A stretch of 36,007 nt of DNA from Bacteroides sp. (GTDB lineage Bacteria; Bacteroidota; Bacteroidia; Bacteroidales; Bacteroidaceae), in NCBI GenBank assembly GCA_021201335.1, contig JAJQFD010000043.1:1-36007 (forward strand), given 5' to 3'. The notes below the pieces were generated by a model. It did not search any database, was not told the DNA's origin, and saw only the letters and a list, made by a program, of their open reading frames with translations. Shown here one piece after another: positions 7,721 to 16,973 of the stretch (positions within the stretch are counted from its first letter, which is position 1; each line of letters starts with the position of its first letter). The translations under genes and the position numbers were made by a program.

Positions 7721-8860
7721 ATGACTGAGAAACAAGTATCCTCTGCAGCTTTTGCAGACTCTAAACCTCATTACAACATTTTGGACGGGCTACGTGGAGT
7801 AGCAGCCCTTGTGGTCGTCTGTTTTCACTTATTTGAAGCCTATGCAACCAGTCACTTAGACCAACAAATCAATCATGGCTATCTGGCTGTCGATTTTTTC
7901 TTTATACTCTCAGGCTTTGTGATAGGTTATGCCTATGATGACCGTTGGAAAAGAATGAGTACCAAAGACTTCTTCAAACGTAGAATAATACGCTTGCATC
8001 CGATGGTGGTGATAGGAGCTGTAATAGGTGCGATCATGTTTTATTTTCAAGGATGTTCCGTATGGGATGTATCTCAGATTTCTGTATGGGCATTATTGAT
8101 AGCCATGGTGCTGAATGCATTCCTGATTCCGGTTACTCCCGGTATGGAAGTCAGGGGAGTGGGAGAAATGTTTCCTTTGAATGGTCCCAGTTGGTCGTTA
8201 CTCTTTGAATATATTGGCAATATCCTCTATGCCTTATTTATCCGTAAATTTTCCACCAAAGCACTTGCGGTCTTGGTAGTTCTGGCCGGATGTGGATTAG
8301 CTACATTTGCTATTTTTGGTCCTTACGGAGATATCTGTGTGGGGTATTCATTAACGGGGCAGGAATTTACTGGTGGCTTTTTACGGATTTTATTCTCTTT
8401 CTCTGCCGGATTGTTGCTCTCCCGCATATTTAAACCTAAATACATTAAGGGTGCTTTCTGGATATGTACCGTATCCATTATCATTTTCTTATCCGTTCCT
8501 CGTCTGGGGGGAGCCGATAACTTATGGATGAACGGTTTATATGATACACTTTGTTTTGCGGTGATATTCCCGCTACTAGTATATGTGGGAGCTTGTGGAA
8601 AAACAACCGATAAATATACGACCAAGATCTGCAAATTCCTGGGAGATATATCTTATCCTTTGTACATGGTTCATTATCCCTTTATATACTTGTATTATGC
8701 ATGGGTTAAAAATGAAAACCTGACGTTTGTAGAGTCATTACCGGGCGCTGCAGCTTTGGTGTTAGGCAGTGTTGCCCTGGCGTATCTTTGTTTAAAATTA
8801 TACGATGAACCGGTACGGAAATACTTGGCTGACAAGTTCTTAAGAAGGAAGGATGAATAG
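7721..8860 (+). CDS. Acyltransferase 3 (OafA/YrhL-like) membrane protein
   Basis: A 379-aa polytopic membrane protein with roughly ten hydrophobic segments. The N-terminus has the family signature LDGLRGVAALVVVCFH, with the conserved Arg25 and His36, followed by VDFFFILSGFVIGYAY at about 57-72. The family moves acyl groups (often acetyl) across or at the inner membrane onto polysaccharides, lipopolysaccharide or other envelope glycans. It probably shares a transcript with the mini-lipoprotein. No glycan biosynthesis genes adjoin it, so the acceptor is unknown. Confidence 0.85.
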   Translation: MTEKQVSSAAFADSKPHYNILDGLRGVAALVVVCFHLFEAYATSHLDQQINHGYLAVDFFFILSGFVIGYAYDDRWKRMSTKDFFKRRIIRLHPMVVIGAVIGAIMFYFQGCSVWDVSQISVWALLIAMVLNAFLIPVTPGMEVRGVGEMFPLNGPSWSLLFEYIGNILYALFIRKFSTKALAVLVVLAGCGLATFAIFGPYGDICVGYSLTGQEFTGGFLRILFSFSAGLLLSRIFKPKYIKGAFWICTVSIIIFLSVPRLGGADNLWMNGLYDTLCFAVIFPLLVYVGACGKTTDKYTTKICKFLGDISYPLYMVHYPFIYLYYAWVKNENLTFVESLPGAAALVLGSVALAYLCLKLYDEPVRKYLADKFLRRKDE

Positions 8861-8873
8861 AAGCATACCATAC

Positions 8874-8910
8874 AAAACGACTTGGAAAATCTGATCTCCA
8901 AGTCGTTTTT
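8874..8910. terminator. Bidirectional terminator between convergent genes
   Basis: A perfect 10-bp stem (ACGACTTGGA at 8877-8886 with TCCAAGTCGT at 8897-8906), a 10-base loop, flanked by A4 on the left and T5 on the right. It can end both the acyltransferase transcript and the minus-strand barrel gene transcript. Confidence 0.8.
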
Positions 8911-8973
8911 ATCATCTTTAGCAAGTTATGCTATTACCTTTGCTATCCCTGTTTACAATCTTTTATAACCTGA

Positions 8974-9579
8974 TCAAAACTTATACCCAACTCCTACGCT
9001 GATGGTCTGTGTTCTTACACCAGAACTTTTATGTGTGGAGCTCAAATCCCATCCCATTTTATAACCGGCGTTTACAATTAGTCCGAAATCAAATTCGTAT
9101 CCTGCCATGATACCGCCACCTGCATACCAATGATCTAATTCAATCTTATTTTCTCCTGGGTGTCCTTCGGGCAACTTTTCAGTTTTAGAGTCAATGCTGA
9201 ATCCGTAGCCAATGTTAGGACCTGCACCTACGAATATCTTTCCGTTACCTAAAGCCCATTGTCCGACTGCATATACCGGGATTTCAACACTGGCGTATTT
9301 GTACTTGTTCTTCATGTCATCCAGTTTCACTTTGGTATCGGTATAGCTGAACAGAAGTTCGGGTTGCAGGGCGAAGTTTTCATTGAATTGTATCTTAGCA
9401 AATCCACCTACGGAGACTCCGGGTTTGAAAGAGGAGGAAGATCCTTGCAGGTCAGTTAGTTTAACGTTGGTCATATTACCGTTTAATTTCACACCGAAAG
9501 AAGTTTTTGTTTGTGCACTAGCATCTATCATACATACACTTGCAACGAATAAGGCGATAGTTAAAATACTCTTTTTCAT
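8974..9579 (-). CDS. Small outer-membrane beta-barrel protein (PorT/OMP_b-brl type)
   Basis: A 201-aa protein from the ATG at 9577-9579. The signal peptide is MKKSILTIALF...IDASAQ. The mature part has alternating strands and ends VGVGYKF, a C-terminal aromatic typical of outer-membrane barrels. The frame is open for 61 codons further upstream, but the extension lacks a signal peptide and would contain the -7 box at 9638-9645, so the shorter start is preferred. The protein likely inserts in the outer membrane; its ligand, if any, is unknown. Confidence 0.8.
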   Translation of the reverse strand: MKKSILTIALFVASVCMIDASAQTKTSFGVKLNGNMTNVKLTDLQGSSSSFKPGVSVGGFAKIQFNENFALQPELLFSYTDTKVKLDDMKNKYKYASVEIPVYAVGQWALGNGKIFVGAGPNIGYGFSIDSKTEKLPEGHPGENKIELDHWYAGGGIMAGYEFDFGLIVNAGYKMGWDLSSTHKSSGVRTQTISVGVGYKF

Positions 9580-9637
9580 AATCTTAATTTCTAATTGTTT
9601 ATACTTTAAATAATTTGTTTTCTGTTTGATTACATTG

Positions 9638-9645
9638 CAAATATA
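9638..9645 (-). promoter_or_regulatory. -7 box (TATATTTG) of barrel-protein gene
   Basis: The minus strand reads TATATTTG, an exact TAnnTTTG, 58 bp before the ATG at 9579. No TTTG lies at the expected -33 distance. It fixes the gene start downstream of the longer open frame. Confidence 0.5.
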
Positions 9646-9727
9646 CGGGAGAATTGAAGGCCTTTTGGAGTCTGTAGACCAATGGTGCCAGTTAGTAGAT
9701 GAAAGGGCGAAACTAGTATATGAAGGT

Positions 9728-9772
9728 AAAAAAACATCAAAGCGAAGAGCCTGTAAAAACAAGTTCTTCGCT
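9728..9772 (-). terminator. Terminator of PL8 lyase gene
   Basis: On the minus strand: perfect 8-bp stem AGCGAAGA/TCTTCGCT (arms 9741-9748 and 9765-9772), then a T7 run complementary to 9728-9734. It lies about 36 bp after the lyase stop. Confidence 0.7.
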
Positions 9773-9807
9773 TCGCTCCGGGGAATTTTTACTGAGAAAG
9801 AATATTA

Positions 9808-12800
9808 TTATTTGTATGAAGGTGCGGGTGTTAACTCCACATCATAGCTTGCGCCGTCTTTGCAGGTAAACTCAATGACGGTTTGCCGGGTGTTTCGGGA
9901 AAGGATGCGGGTGTTATCGGGTGGAGTATTTATTACCCAATTTCCTTTCAAGGTGACCACTACCGGAATTTCTTTGCTTTCGTTTTCAATCCACGGGCGG
10001 GAATAAATACTTCTTTCCACACGTTTTCCATTCTCATCATAAAGCTCGTCGCTAGGTCCTCGGTACAGGGCAAGATCGGGTTGGCAGACTGTTAGAATCA
10101 ATCGGTTCTTTCGTTCCTGTGTCATGATCAGGCAGGAGGTATCAGCTTTCAGCAGTAATCCGTCGGGGAGGTTTTGCGGGGTTTCGAATAAAACGTACGA
10201 CGTTGTTTTTTCTTTGTCGAGCCTTACAATATGAGCATGCTTATCCTGTTGCAGAATCCGGTAGACAGGTTTTCGGGCAAAAGATTGCAACTGATTCTTA
10301 TCTGCCTGCGGGAATACCGCGTATTCATAAGAAGCGTTTTTCGGGGCTTTGCCGTGGTCAATCGTTAGCGAAACCCAGTCGCCTTTTGTTTCCTTACCCG
10401 TCTTTTGACCGAGAGAGGTTTGTGGAAAGTTCTTTTCGAAATGAGTTCTCATCGGTACATAATATCCGGTACCCAGGTGATCCGCCCATACTTTATCTTG
10501 ACTGGTATAATTTTTCCAGTAGGCATGCCCTTTTTCATCCGTCACCGCCAATTGGAAGATGGTTGTTTCGGTAGGATATTCCTGATTAGCATTCTCAATA
10601 TCAGAGCCGAGGCAAACGATCATCCCATCGAAGAGATGAAACGATTTGCGGGCCCGGAGCGTACCGTTGTATTTATCATGTTCGTGAAGCTTCATACCGA
10701 AATTACCGTTTGTATGCTGTTGTGAGAGTCCACCGGCAAAAGCCTCGTCAGAATAGAGCATTTCTTCGACACCAGAGAAAGCATCTACATTCAATACATG
10801 GGCTTTCAGTTCGGGAATGGGTAAACGAATGGCGGTTGTTCCGGGAATTCGTGCCCAGTCGAATCCGGCTTCCTGCCAGCCGCTACTGAGTGGGGTAACG
10901 ACATTTCCGGGAGGAGCTGTCAGTATCTGCATGCTTCCGTGTGCGAGGTATCGACCGTAAAAGTTATTAGCAATGTAATGTTCGGATGCCCATAGGTAGC
11001 GGGAATGTCCACACACCACTGCCGACCAGTTGCCACGCCGTTGCACGGAAATGCATCCGTATCCCATAGCCAGGTTCCCCTGCGGATCGGGTTCAGCGGT
11101 GAATCCCTTATTTGTCAGGATTTGAATCAACTGCTTTTCTCGCTGACTGGCCACTTGCGGCATATACTCCGGATCACCGGATGCGGTATGGGGTTCATCC
11201 TTCACGAAGCGCAGGTAGGCGGCGGCCATATCGGGATCGATTTCCTGCTGACCGTTCGGAGTTCCGGCAATCGCCATCGTACCGTATTGCACAGGAATCA
11301 ATTTTCCTTTTCCATCGGGATGACGTCCGGACAGAGACAAAGGAAAATGACGGGTATTGCAATAAAAGCGCATAGCCAGCAGAACGTCCTTTACCGTCTG
11401 GTGTGCCAGCTCGGAGAGGGCAAATTCAGTTTGGTTCAACAAATAGATCATATTGGTAGCACCATCCAGTCCACCAACCGCGTATGCCGGGTAGAGGTTT
11501 CGATGATGGAAAGCACCACCGTCTTTCTTAAAGGAACCGGAAAGTCCGGGAGCCGGGAGGCATCCATTGTTGATCCAACGAGCAAAGGATTGTAGGTATT
11601 GTAGTTTCTCGGGTGAATCTTCCATCATCAGGATACTGGCAATCCGACCCGTGGTTTGCGTATTAAAAGAATCCATATCAATACCGGGCATGAGTGGCTT
11701 TTCGTACACCTCGTTGGTAATGGCATACCAGCGCATGGCTTGTTCGGCAGCCGTGAGTTTACCTTCTTCCAGTAGGACTTGTTTCATCAGGAAGTAGGAT
11801 GTATAAAAGTTGCGGAAACTGTATCCGTAATGCGTGAAGTTACCCCAGCAGCTTCCGTAAGCGACTCCTTGGTCTGTGATATGGTCATACATCGACAGAA
11901 ACATTTGTCGGAGTTCTGCTTTGAAATCATCCTGCCTGGCATTGTGATAAGCGACCGCTATTTTATACATCAGGTCGAAGTATGCCTTTACTTCGATGCC
12001 TGCCTGCGTAAGCATGTCTTTTTGCCAATTAGGAAGCAATCGCTCGTAGGCTTCGGCGGCACGACTGAAGAAGATCGGTAATCCGCTCACTTTACCATCC
12101 TGATAGTTGATTTGGTAGTACTGATAACTGTTCCGTAATTCCCGCATCGCTTTATCAGTCAGTTTTCCCGGCAGGTAAATCAAGTGTTGGAAACGTTCTT
12201 CGATCAACGCTATTTCTTCTTGCTGCTTCCCGGTGATGGGTGTTAACGGAATGTCGGGTTGTAGCAAAGAATGTTTATACACCACCAGCCAATGGTTCTT
12301 ATTTTCTTTATTGACGAAGGGAACCTGTATATCGGCAGTTTGATGCCGGTGGTCGGTTTTAGCAGCCGTGAGTAAATGATCGATGAATAACTCTCCCGAC
12401 ACGGAAGGAGCTACCATCCGTATTTCATCCATTCCTTCTTCGGGGGTACCTTCCATGTCTCTTTCGTAGCATACCCAGGCACTCCGCCATCCTTTAAAAT
12501 TGATTCCGAAAGGGAAAGAAGCGCATAGCTTTCCTGCTTTCCGGAACTCAAACCGGATGGTTTCATCCTGCGGGGTTTCGTTATATACCCATACAATAAA
12601 GGTAGAAAGATAGAGATCCTTCCCTGTGGGATCTTTCGGTTCGAAATGCAAGTCTTTAAAAATGGAAAGGGTTCCCTGTGGCTTGAATGTCCATTGCAAG
12701 GATGAAACACCGTCTTTATAATGATCCGTAGAAATATGAAAGGTTGATTTCTCGCCGGATATATAAATGGGTACTTCCTGCTCTTCGAAAGAAAGAAGTC

Positions 12801-12894
12801 GCTCGTTTTTTATCAGCTGTGCCGACAGATGATTTATTGAACCAAAGGTTCCGAGCAGGAAAAGGATACCGGATAGTAGAAAGTTCTTTTTCAT
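9808..12894 (-). CDS. Secreted PL8 polysaccharide lyase, chondroitin sulfate ABC lyase type
   Basis: A 1028-aa protein with signal peptide (about residues 1-25, LSAQ). N-terminal beta-sandwich carbohydrate-binding-like domain up to about 180, then an alpha/alpha toroid, then the central and C-terminal beta-sandwiches of family PL8. Against the Proteus vulgaris ABC lyase the catalytic residues align: His464 and Tyr471 (FHHRNLYPAY), Arg524 (SGRHP) and Glu638 (ASEHYIANN). The enzyme cleaves chondroitin/dermatan sulfate (possibly hyaluronan) by beta-elimination to unsaturated disaccharides, in the periplasm or at the surface. No SusC/SusD pair, sulfatase or GH88 lies nearby, so this is an orphan utilisation gene here. 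Length fits full-length family members. Confidence 0.9.
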   Translation of the reverse strand: MKKNFLLSGILFLLGTFGSINHLSAQLIKNERLLSFEEQEVPIYISGEKSTFHISTDHYKDGVSSLQWTFKPQGTLSIFKDLHFEPKDPTGKDLYLSTFIVWVYNETPQDETIRFEFRKAGKLCASFPFGINFKGWRSAWVCYERDMEGTPEEGMDEIRMVAPSVSGELFIDHLLTAAKTDHRHQTADIQVPFVNKENKNHWLVVYKHSLLQPDIPLTPITGKQQEEIALIEERFQHLIYLPGKLTDKAMRELRNSYQYYQINYQDGKVSGLPIFFSRAAEAYERLLPNWQKDMLTQAGIEVKAYFDLMYKIAVAYHNARQDDFKAELRQMFLSMYDHITDQGVAYGSCWGNFTHYGYSFRNFYTSYFLMKQVLLEEGKLTAAEQAMRWYAITNEVYEKPLMPGIDMDSFNTQTTGRIASILMMEDSPEKLQYLQSFARWINNGCLPAPGLSGSFKKDGGAFHHRNLYPAYAVGGLDGATNMIYLLNQTEFALSELAHQTVKDVLLAMRFYCNTRHFPLSLSGRHPDGKGKLIPVQYGTMAIAGTPNGQQEIDPDMAAAYLRFVKDEPHTASGDPEYMPQVASQREKQLIQILTNKGFTAEPDPQGNLAMGYGCISVQRRGNWSAVVCGHSRYLWASEHYIANNFYGRYLAHGSMQILTAPPGNVVTPLSSGWQEAGFDWARIPGTTAIRLPIPELKAHVLNVDAFSGVEEMLYSDEAFAGGLSQQHTNGNFGMKLHEHDKYNGTLRARKSFHLFDGMIVCLGSDIENANQEYPTETTIFQLAVTDEKGHAYWKNYTSQDKVWADHLGTGYYVPMRTHFEKNFPQTSLGQKTGKETKGDWVSLTIDHGKAPKNASYEYAVFPQADKNQLQSFARKPVYRILQQDKHAHIVRLDKEKTTSYVLFETPQNLPDGLLLKADTSCLIMTQERKNRLILTVCQPDLALYRGPSDELYDENGKRVERSIYSRPWIENESKEIPVVVTLKGNWVINTPPDNTRILSRNTRQTVIEFTCKDGASYDVELTPAPSYK

Positions 12895-13097
12895 AGGTAG
12901 AGTGTTAGTTTACCTCGCAAAGAACGGTTATTCACAGAAAAGTAAATAGATAAATAGTACAGGAAAAAGCTAAAAAAGTATATTAGGAAGGAAAGTCATC
13001 CGGAACGAAAGATAAGAACCTGTTTTTGTTGAATTGTAGTTATTGTAATTGTGCCAAATCCTCGTTTCGCTCCGGGTGATATACTTGTATGAAGAGG

Positions 13098-14114
13098 TTA
13101 ATTTTGTGAATTAACGCCCGCCATGTATTTAATAAAGTCTAGCATCCGATTGGAGAATCCCCACTCGTTGTCATACCAGGCCATTACCTTCACAAATTTC
13201 GGGCTTAGCTGGATACCTGCTTTTTCATCGAAGATAGCGGAATGCGGGTTCGTGATAAAGTCGGATGAAACCACGTCATCACTGGTGTAATCCAGGTAAC
13301 CTTTCAGTTCATTTTGCGAAGCTTCTTTCATTGCTTTGCAAATCTCTTCGTAAGTCGTTTCTTTTGCCAGACAAATAGTAAGGTCAACAACCGAAACATC
13401 CAGTGTAGGCACACGCAAAGACATACCCGTAATTTTACCTTTCAATTCCGGAATTACCTTGCCTGCTGCTTTGGCTGCGCCGGTTGTGGAAGGAATAATA
13501 TTGCCGGAAGCTGCCCGGCCGCCTCTCCAGTCTTTCATAGAAGGACCGTCTACTGTTTTCTGAGTAGCGGTTATGGAGTGAACAGTCGTCATCAAAGCTT
13601 CTTCAATACCGAATTTATCGTTGATTACTTTGGCAATGGTAGCCACACAGTTGGTCGTACAAGATGCATTCGACACGATTTGCGTACCTTTTTCATACGT
13701 TTTCTCGTTAACACCGGGTACAAACATCAGGGTATCATCTTTGGATGGACCCGACATTACCACGTATTTAGCTCCGGCTGTAATGTGCGCCTGGGCTTTT
13801 TCCTGCGTTAAAAATATACCTGTGGACTCTACGATATATTCGGCACCTACTTCGTTCCATTTCAGGTTGGCAGGGTCTTTTTCAGAAGAAACACGGATCA
13901 CATTTCCGTCTACCACCAGTTTTCCGTCTTTAACCACAATGGTTCCGTCAAACTGTCCGTGAACTGTGTCATATTTCAACATATACGCCATATAGTCCAC
14001 ATCTACTAAATCGTTGATTGCAACTACTTGGATGTCATCTCTTTTCAGAGAAGCACGAAATACCAAACGTCCGATCCGGCCGAAACCGTTGATACCTACT
14101 TTAATCTTTTCCAT
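13098..14114 (-). CDS. gapA: Glyceraldehyde-3-phosphate dehydrogenase, type I
   Basis: A 338-aa protein. The NAD-binding Rossmann motif INGFGRIGR is at 8-16, with the adenosine-binding acidic residue near Asp35, which fits NAD rather than NADP use. The active-site motif SNASCTTNC has Cys152, with His179 as the partner. Length and motifs match phosphorylating GAPDH of glycolysis/gluconeogenesis (glyceraldehyde-3-phosphate to 1,3-bisphosphoglycerate). It is cytoplasmic and ordinary for its family. The gap to the lyase (203 bp) shows no operon link. Confidence 0.95.
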   Translation of the reverse strand: MEKIKVGINGFGRIGRLVFRASLKRDDIQVVAINDLVDVDYMAYMLKYDTVHGQFDGTIVVKDGKLVVDGNVIRVSSEKDPANLKWNEVGAEYIVESTGIFLTQEKAQAHITAGAKYVVMSGPSKDDTLMFVPGVNEKTYEKGTQIVSNASCTTNCVATIAKVINDKFGIEEALMTTVHSITATQKTVDGPSMKDWRGGRAASGNIIPSTTGAAKAAGKVIPELKGKITGMSLRVPTLDVSVVDLTICLAKETTYEEICKAMKEASQNELKGYLDYTSDDVVSSDFITNPHSAIFDEKAGIQLSPKFVKVMAWYDNEWGFSNRMLDFIKYMAGVNSQN

Positions 14115-14149
14115 AAATCGAAAGGGTTTAATTAAATAATTGTTTTTGA

Positions 14150-14182
14150 AAGAGTTATCTGCTCATGGATATATAGAACAAA
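14150..14182 (-). promoter_or_regulatory. Possible promoter of gapA
   Basis: On the minus strand TTTG (14179-14182), 21 bp, then TAACTCTT (14150-14157), which keeps 6 of 8 -7 positions. It is at a suitable distance from the start codon at 14114, but the match is weak. Confidence 0.3.
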
Positions 14183-14445
14183 CACTTTTTTGTAAAAGTT
14201 CTGCGAAGTCTACACTAGTTTGTGGTAAAAATAAAAAAACTCTGTTAAACCCAAGCCAATGACATGGATAATTATTATAAAATAATTTACTCGTTTTCAT
14301 TAATGTATTATTGTTGAGGATGTTGACGTTTTCATTTTAGGCGTACTGAAGATGATTTATCAGGCAAAACATCGTCCGTGTATTCATAAAGGATACCCCT
14401 ACACCCTGCAGATATATATTGATAAGAACTTCTTCTTTGAGATGC

Positions 14446-14518
14446 TACCGGGAAATTGGTCAAAAGCTACTGCAAATTGATCCAAATACAACTTTAATTC
14501 TAGACAAATGCAACCGCA
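14446..14518 (+). repeat. Array of four 22-bp-spaced repeats, copy B (possible LytTR sites)
   Basis: Core heptamers TACCGGG at 14446, TACTGCA at 14468, AACTTTA at 14490 and AACCGCA at 14512: each start is exactly 22 bp from the last. Upstream flanks share CAAAWRC. It matches the array at 24436 unit for unit, including the TACCGG-type first unit, but the middle two cores are more degenerate. It lies in the 579-bp gap between gapA and the HelD-like gene (176 bp before the latter). The other parts of this gap (14183-14445, 14519-14644) show no gene. Confidence 0.65.
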
Positions 14519-14644
14519 ATTCGATCATAAAAGAACTCCCCATTGCATCTATCCCTGTGATTTATTCATTCCATAGCTATAAATAGCTATTTCGTATGTC
14601 CGCAAAATGTCCTTTTTTTGCAAGTTCTTTTTCAGTCATTGAGT

Positions 14645-14652
14645 TATCTTTG
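14645..14652 (+). promoter_or_regulatory. -7 box (TATCTTTG) of HelD-like gene
   Basis: Exact TAnnTTTG, 42 bp before the start codon, 127 bp after the end of the 22-bp array. A TTTG lies 24 bp upstream, which is too far for a standard -33 box, as expected for an activated promoter. Confidence 0.45.
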
Positions 14653-14693
14653 TCATCCTTTTTAACAAACAACCCAAAACCAGTAATCAGAAT

Positions 14694-16760
14694 ATGATGT
14701 TCAATCAAACGGAAGCGCAGGAGAAAACCTACCTGCAGGAAATTATCAGCACTATCAGAAAGACCATCGAAGGGGCCGATTCCTCAGTTAGGATTCAGGA
14801 ACAAATTCTTCGGGAGCAAAAAGACTACCTTTGGCAGAGCCGAACGGATATCGACGCTCAGGAAGTGAAATCTCAACGGGAGAGCATCCTTAACACCCTG
14901 GCCATTGGCGAAGGAGTGATTGCCAAGCGCAAACGGCTGGTCAAGCTGTTAGACATTCCCTACTTCGGCCGGATCGACTTCTGCGAGAAAGAAGCCGGAA
15001 GCATCACTACTCCGGTGTACATCGGCATTCACACCTTTTATGATTCGGAGAAAAAGGCCAATCTGATCTACGACTGGCGTGCCCCGGTCTCCGGTATGTT
15101 CTACGACTACGAACTGGGCGAAGCTGCTTACCTCTCTCCTACCGGCGAAGTGAAAGGAGACATTCTGCTGAAACGCCAGTACCGCATCCGCAAAGGAGTA
15201 ATGGAATATATGATTGAAAGTTCGCTGAACATCCACGATGACATTCTGCAAAAAGAGCTGAGCGCGAATGCAGACAACAAGATGAAGAACATCGTAGCCA
15301 CCATCCAACGCGAACAAAACCGCATCATCCGTAACGAAGAGGCTCCGGTGCTGATTATTCAGGGGGTAGCCGGATCGGGTAAAACCTCTATTGCCCTGCA
15401 CCGGGTAGCTTACCTGCTTTACGCGCATAAAGACACGTTATCATCCAGTGATATTCTAATTATTTCGCCAAACAAGGTATTTGCGAACTACATTTCCAAT
15501 GTACTTCCGGAACTGGGCGAAGAAACAGTTCCAGAAACCAGCATGGAAGAATTATTATCCGGAATACTGGAAAACAAATACAAGTTCCTGACCTTCTTCG
15601 ATCAGGTATCGGAACTACTGAACAAACCTTCGCCCGACTTTATCCAACGAATTCAGTACAAATCAACTTTTGATTTTATAGCGAAGCTCGACCGGTTCAT
15701 CCTACATCTGGAGAATCATTATTTCCGCCCGGTGGACGTGAAAATCTCGAAATACATCACCATCCCCGGAGAGTATATTGAAGAGCAATACAAAAGATTC
15801 CACCGCTACCCTATTCGGGAGCGCTTCGAAGTGATGGCAGACTACATCACCGATTCCATGAAAATTCAGTATGGAATCAACCTCGTCACGACTCAGAAGA
15901 ATCTGTTGAAAAAAGAAATCCGGCAGATGTTTGCCTTCAGGAATGACATGGAGATTTACAAAGAGTTTTTCCAGTGGGCAGGCACACCAGATATGTTCAA
16001 ACTCCGCAAAAACCGGATGCTGGAATATGCCGACTTGGCTCCTCTTGCTTATCTTCGTATCTCGTTGGATGGTGTAAAAACCATCTCGCAGGTAAAACAT
16101 CTGCTGATAGACGAAATGCAGGATTATTCTCCTATCCAGTACAAGGTACTCCTGAAACTGTTCACCTGCCGGAAAACGGTATTGGGAGATGCCAGTCAAT
16201 CAGTCAATCCTTACGGCTCATCCACCGCCGATATGATTCAGAAAGCCTTGGTGAAAGGTGAAATTATGAAGCTCTGTAAAAGCTATCGCTCCACGTATGA
16301 GATCACCGCTTTCGCTCAGAAGATCCGGAAGAACGAGGAGCTGGAAGTGGTGGAACGTCATGGCGAGGAGCCTCAAATCCTCAGCTATAAAAGCCCTAAA
16401 GAGGAATTAACGGGAATATCCCGGTTAATTGCCGACTTCCGCAACTCTGATTACAAGTCGTTGGGAATCATCTGCAAAGACGAAACGCAAGCCACAGAAC
16501 TGTTTCAGGCCCTCAGAACAGTGGATTCGGATATTTTTATCTTATCCAGTCAAAGTTCTACTTTCACGAATGGTGTGGTCATTACTTCCGCCCACATGGC
16601 AAAAGGATTGGAGTTTGATGAAGTAATTATCCCCTATGCCGACAGCCGGAATTATCAAAATGAGATAGATCGGAGCATGTTATATGTTGCGGCTACAAGG
16701 GCTATGCACCGGTTAAGTTTAACCTATTCCGGGGAGAAAAATCACTTTATCATTTTGTAA
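14694..16760 (+). CDS. helD: HelD-like superfamily 1 helicase/ATPase (RNA polymerase recycling)
   Basis: A 688-aa protein. Residues 1-85 are charged and likely form the antiparallel coiled coil that HelD puts into the RNA polymerase secondary channel. The family block GRIDF...DWRAPVSGMFYDYE spans about 92-140. Helicase motifs follow: Walker A GVAGSGKTS at 224-232, motif II LLIDEMQDYSP, motif III LGDASQSVNPYG, motif IV CKSYRST, motif V GLEFDEVIIPYAD and motif VI YVAATRA. The length matches HelD rather than UvrD or Rep. Expected role: ATP-driven release of stalled RNA polymerase. Two in-frame ATGs (14694, 14697) can serve as start. Not in an operon. The array 14446-14518 upstream suggests control by the LytTR regulator near 28.1 kb. 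Confidence 0.8.
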   Translation: MMFNQTEAQEKTYLQEIISTIRKTIEGADSSVRIQEQILREQKDYLWQSRTDIDAQEVKSQRESILNTLAIGEGVIAKRKRLVKLLDIPYFGRIDFCEKEAGSITTPVYIGIHTFYDSEKKANLIYDWRAPVSGMFYDYELGEAAYLSPTGEVKGDILLKRQYRIRKGVMEYMIESSLNIHDDILQKELSANADNKMKNIVATIQREQNRIIRNEEAPVLIIQGVAGSGKTSIALHRVAYLLYAHKDTLSSSDILIISPNKVFANYISNVLPELGEETVPETSMEELLSGILENKYKFLTFFDQVSELLNKPSPDFIQRIQYKSTFDFIAKLDRFILHLENHYFRPVDVKISKYITIPGEYIEEQYKRFHRYPIRERFEVMADYITDSMKIQYGINLVTTQKNLLKKEIRQMFAFRNDMEIYKEFFQWAGTPDMFKLRKNRMLEYADLAPLAYLRISLDGVKTISQVKHLLIDEMQDYSPIQYKVLLKLFTCRKTVLGDASQSVNPYGSSTADMIQKALVKGEIMKLCKSYRSTYEITAFAQKIRKNEELEVVERHGEEPQILSYKSPKEELTGISRLIADFRNSDYKSLGIICKDETQATELFQALRTVDSDIFILSSQSSTFTNGVVITSAHMAKGLEFDEVIIPYADSRNYQNEIDRSMLYVAATRAMHRLSLTYSGEKNHFIIL

Positions 16761-16973
16761 GCAACCGGTTCTTTTACGGGAACAATTGAAAGTTATGTTA
16801 TCCTCTTTTACTAAATTGAACATCACAAATGTAACAAATGGTTGAATTTTGTTATTTTTAGCCTTACTTCAAATAGATAATTTATTTTTATGCTTCTTTT
16901 TCAAACTATAATTCTTGCAGCAACGTTTTCATAGAGTTAATGAGGTATTAATTATATATTAAAACGAAGAATT

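Noticed and set aside
9580..9762. Upstream extension of the small barrel protein
   Set aside because: It has no signal peptide and would contain the promoter -7 box at 9638-9645.
14352..14480. Small 42-aa frame (MIYQAKHRPCIHK...) overlapping the array
   Set aside because: It runs into the 22-bp array, the frame is not kept in the other copy and has no clear initiation signal; 22 bp is not a multiple of three.
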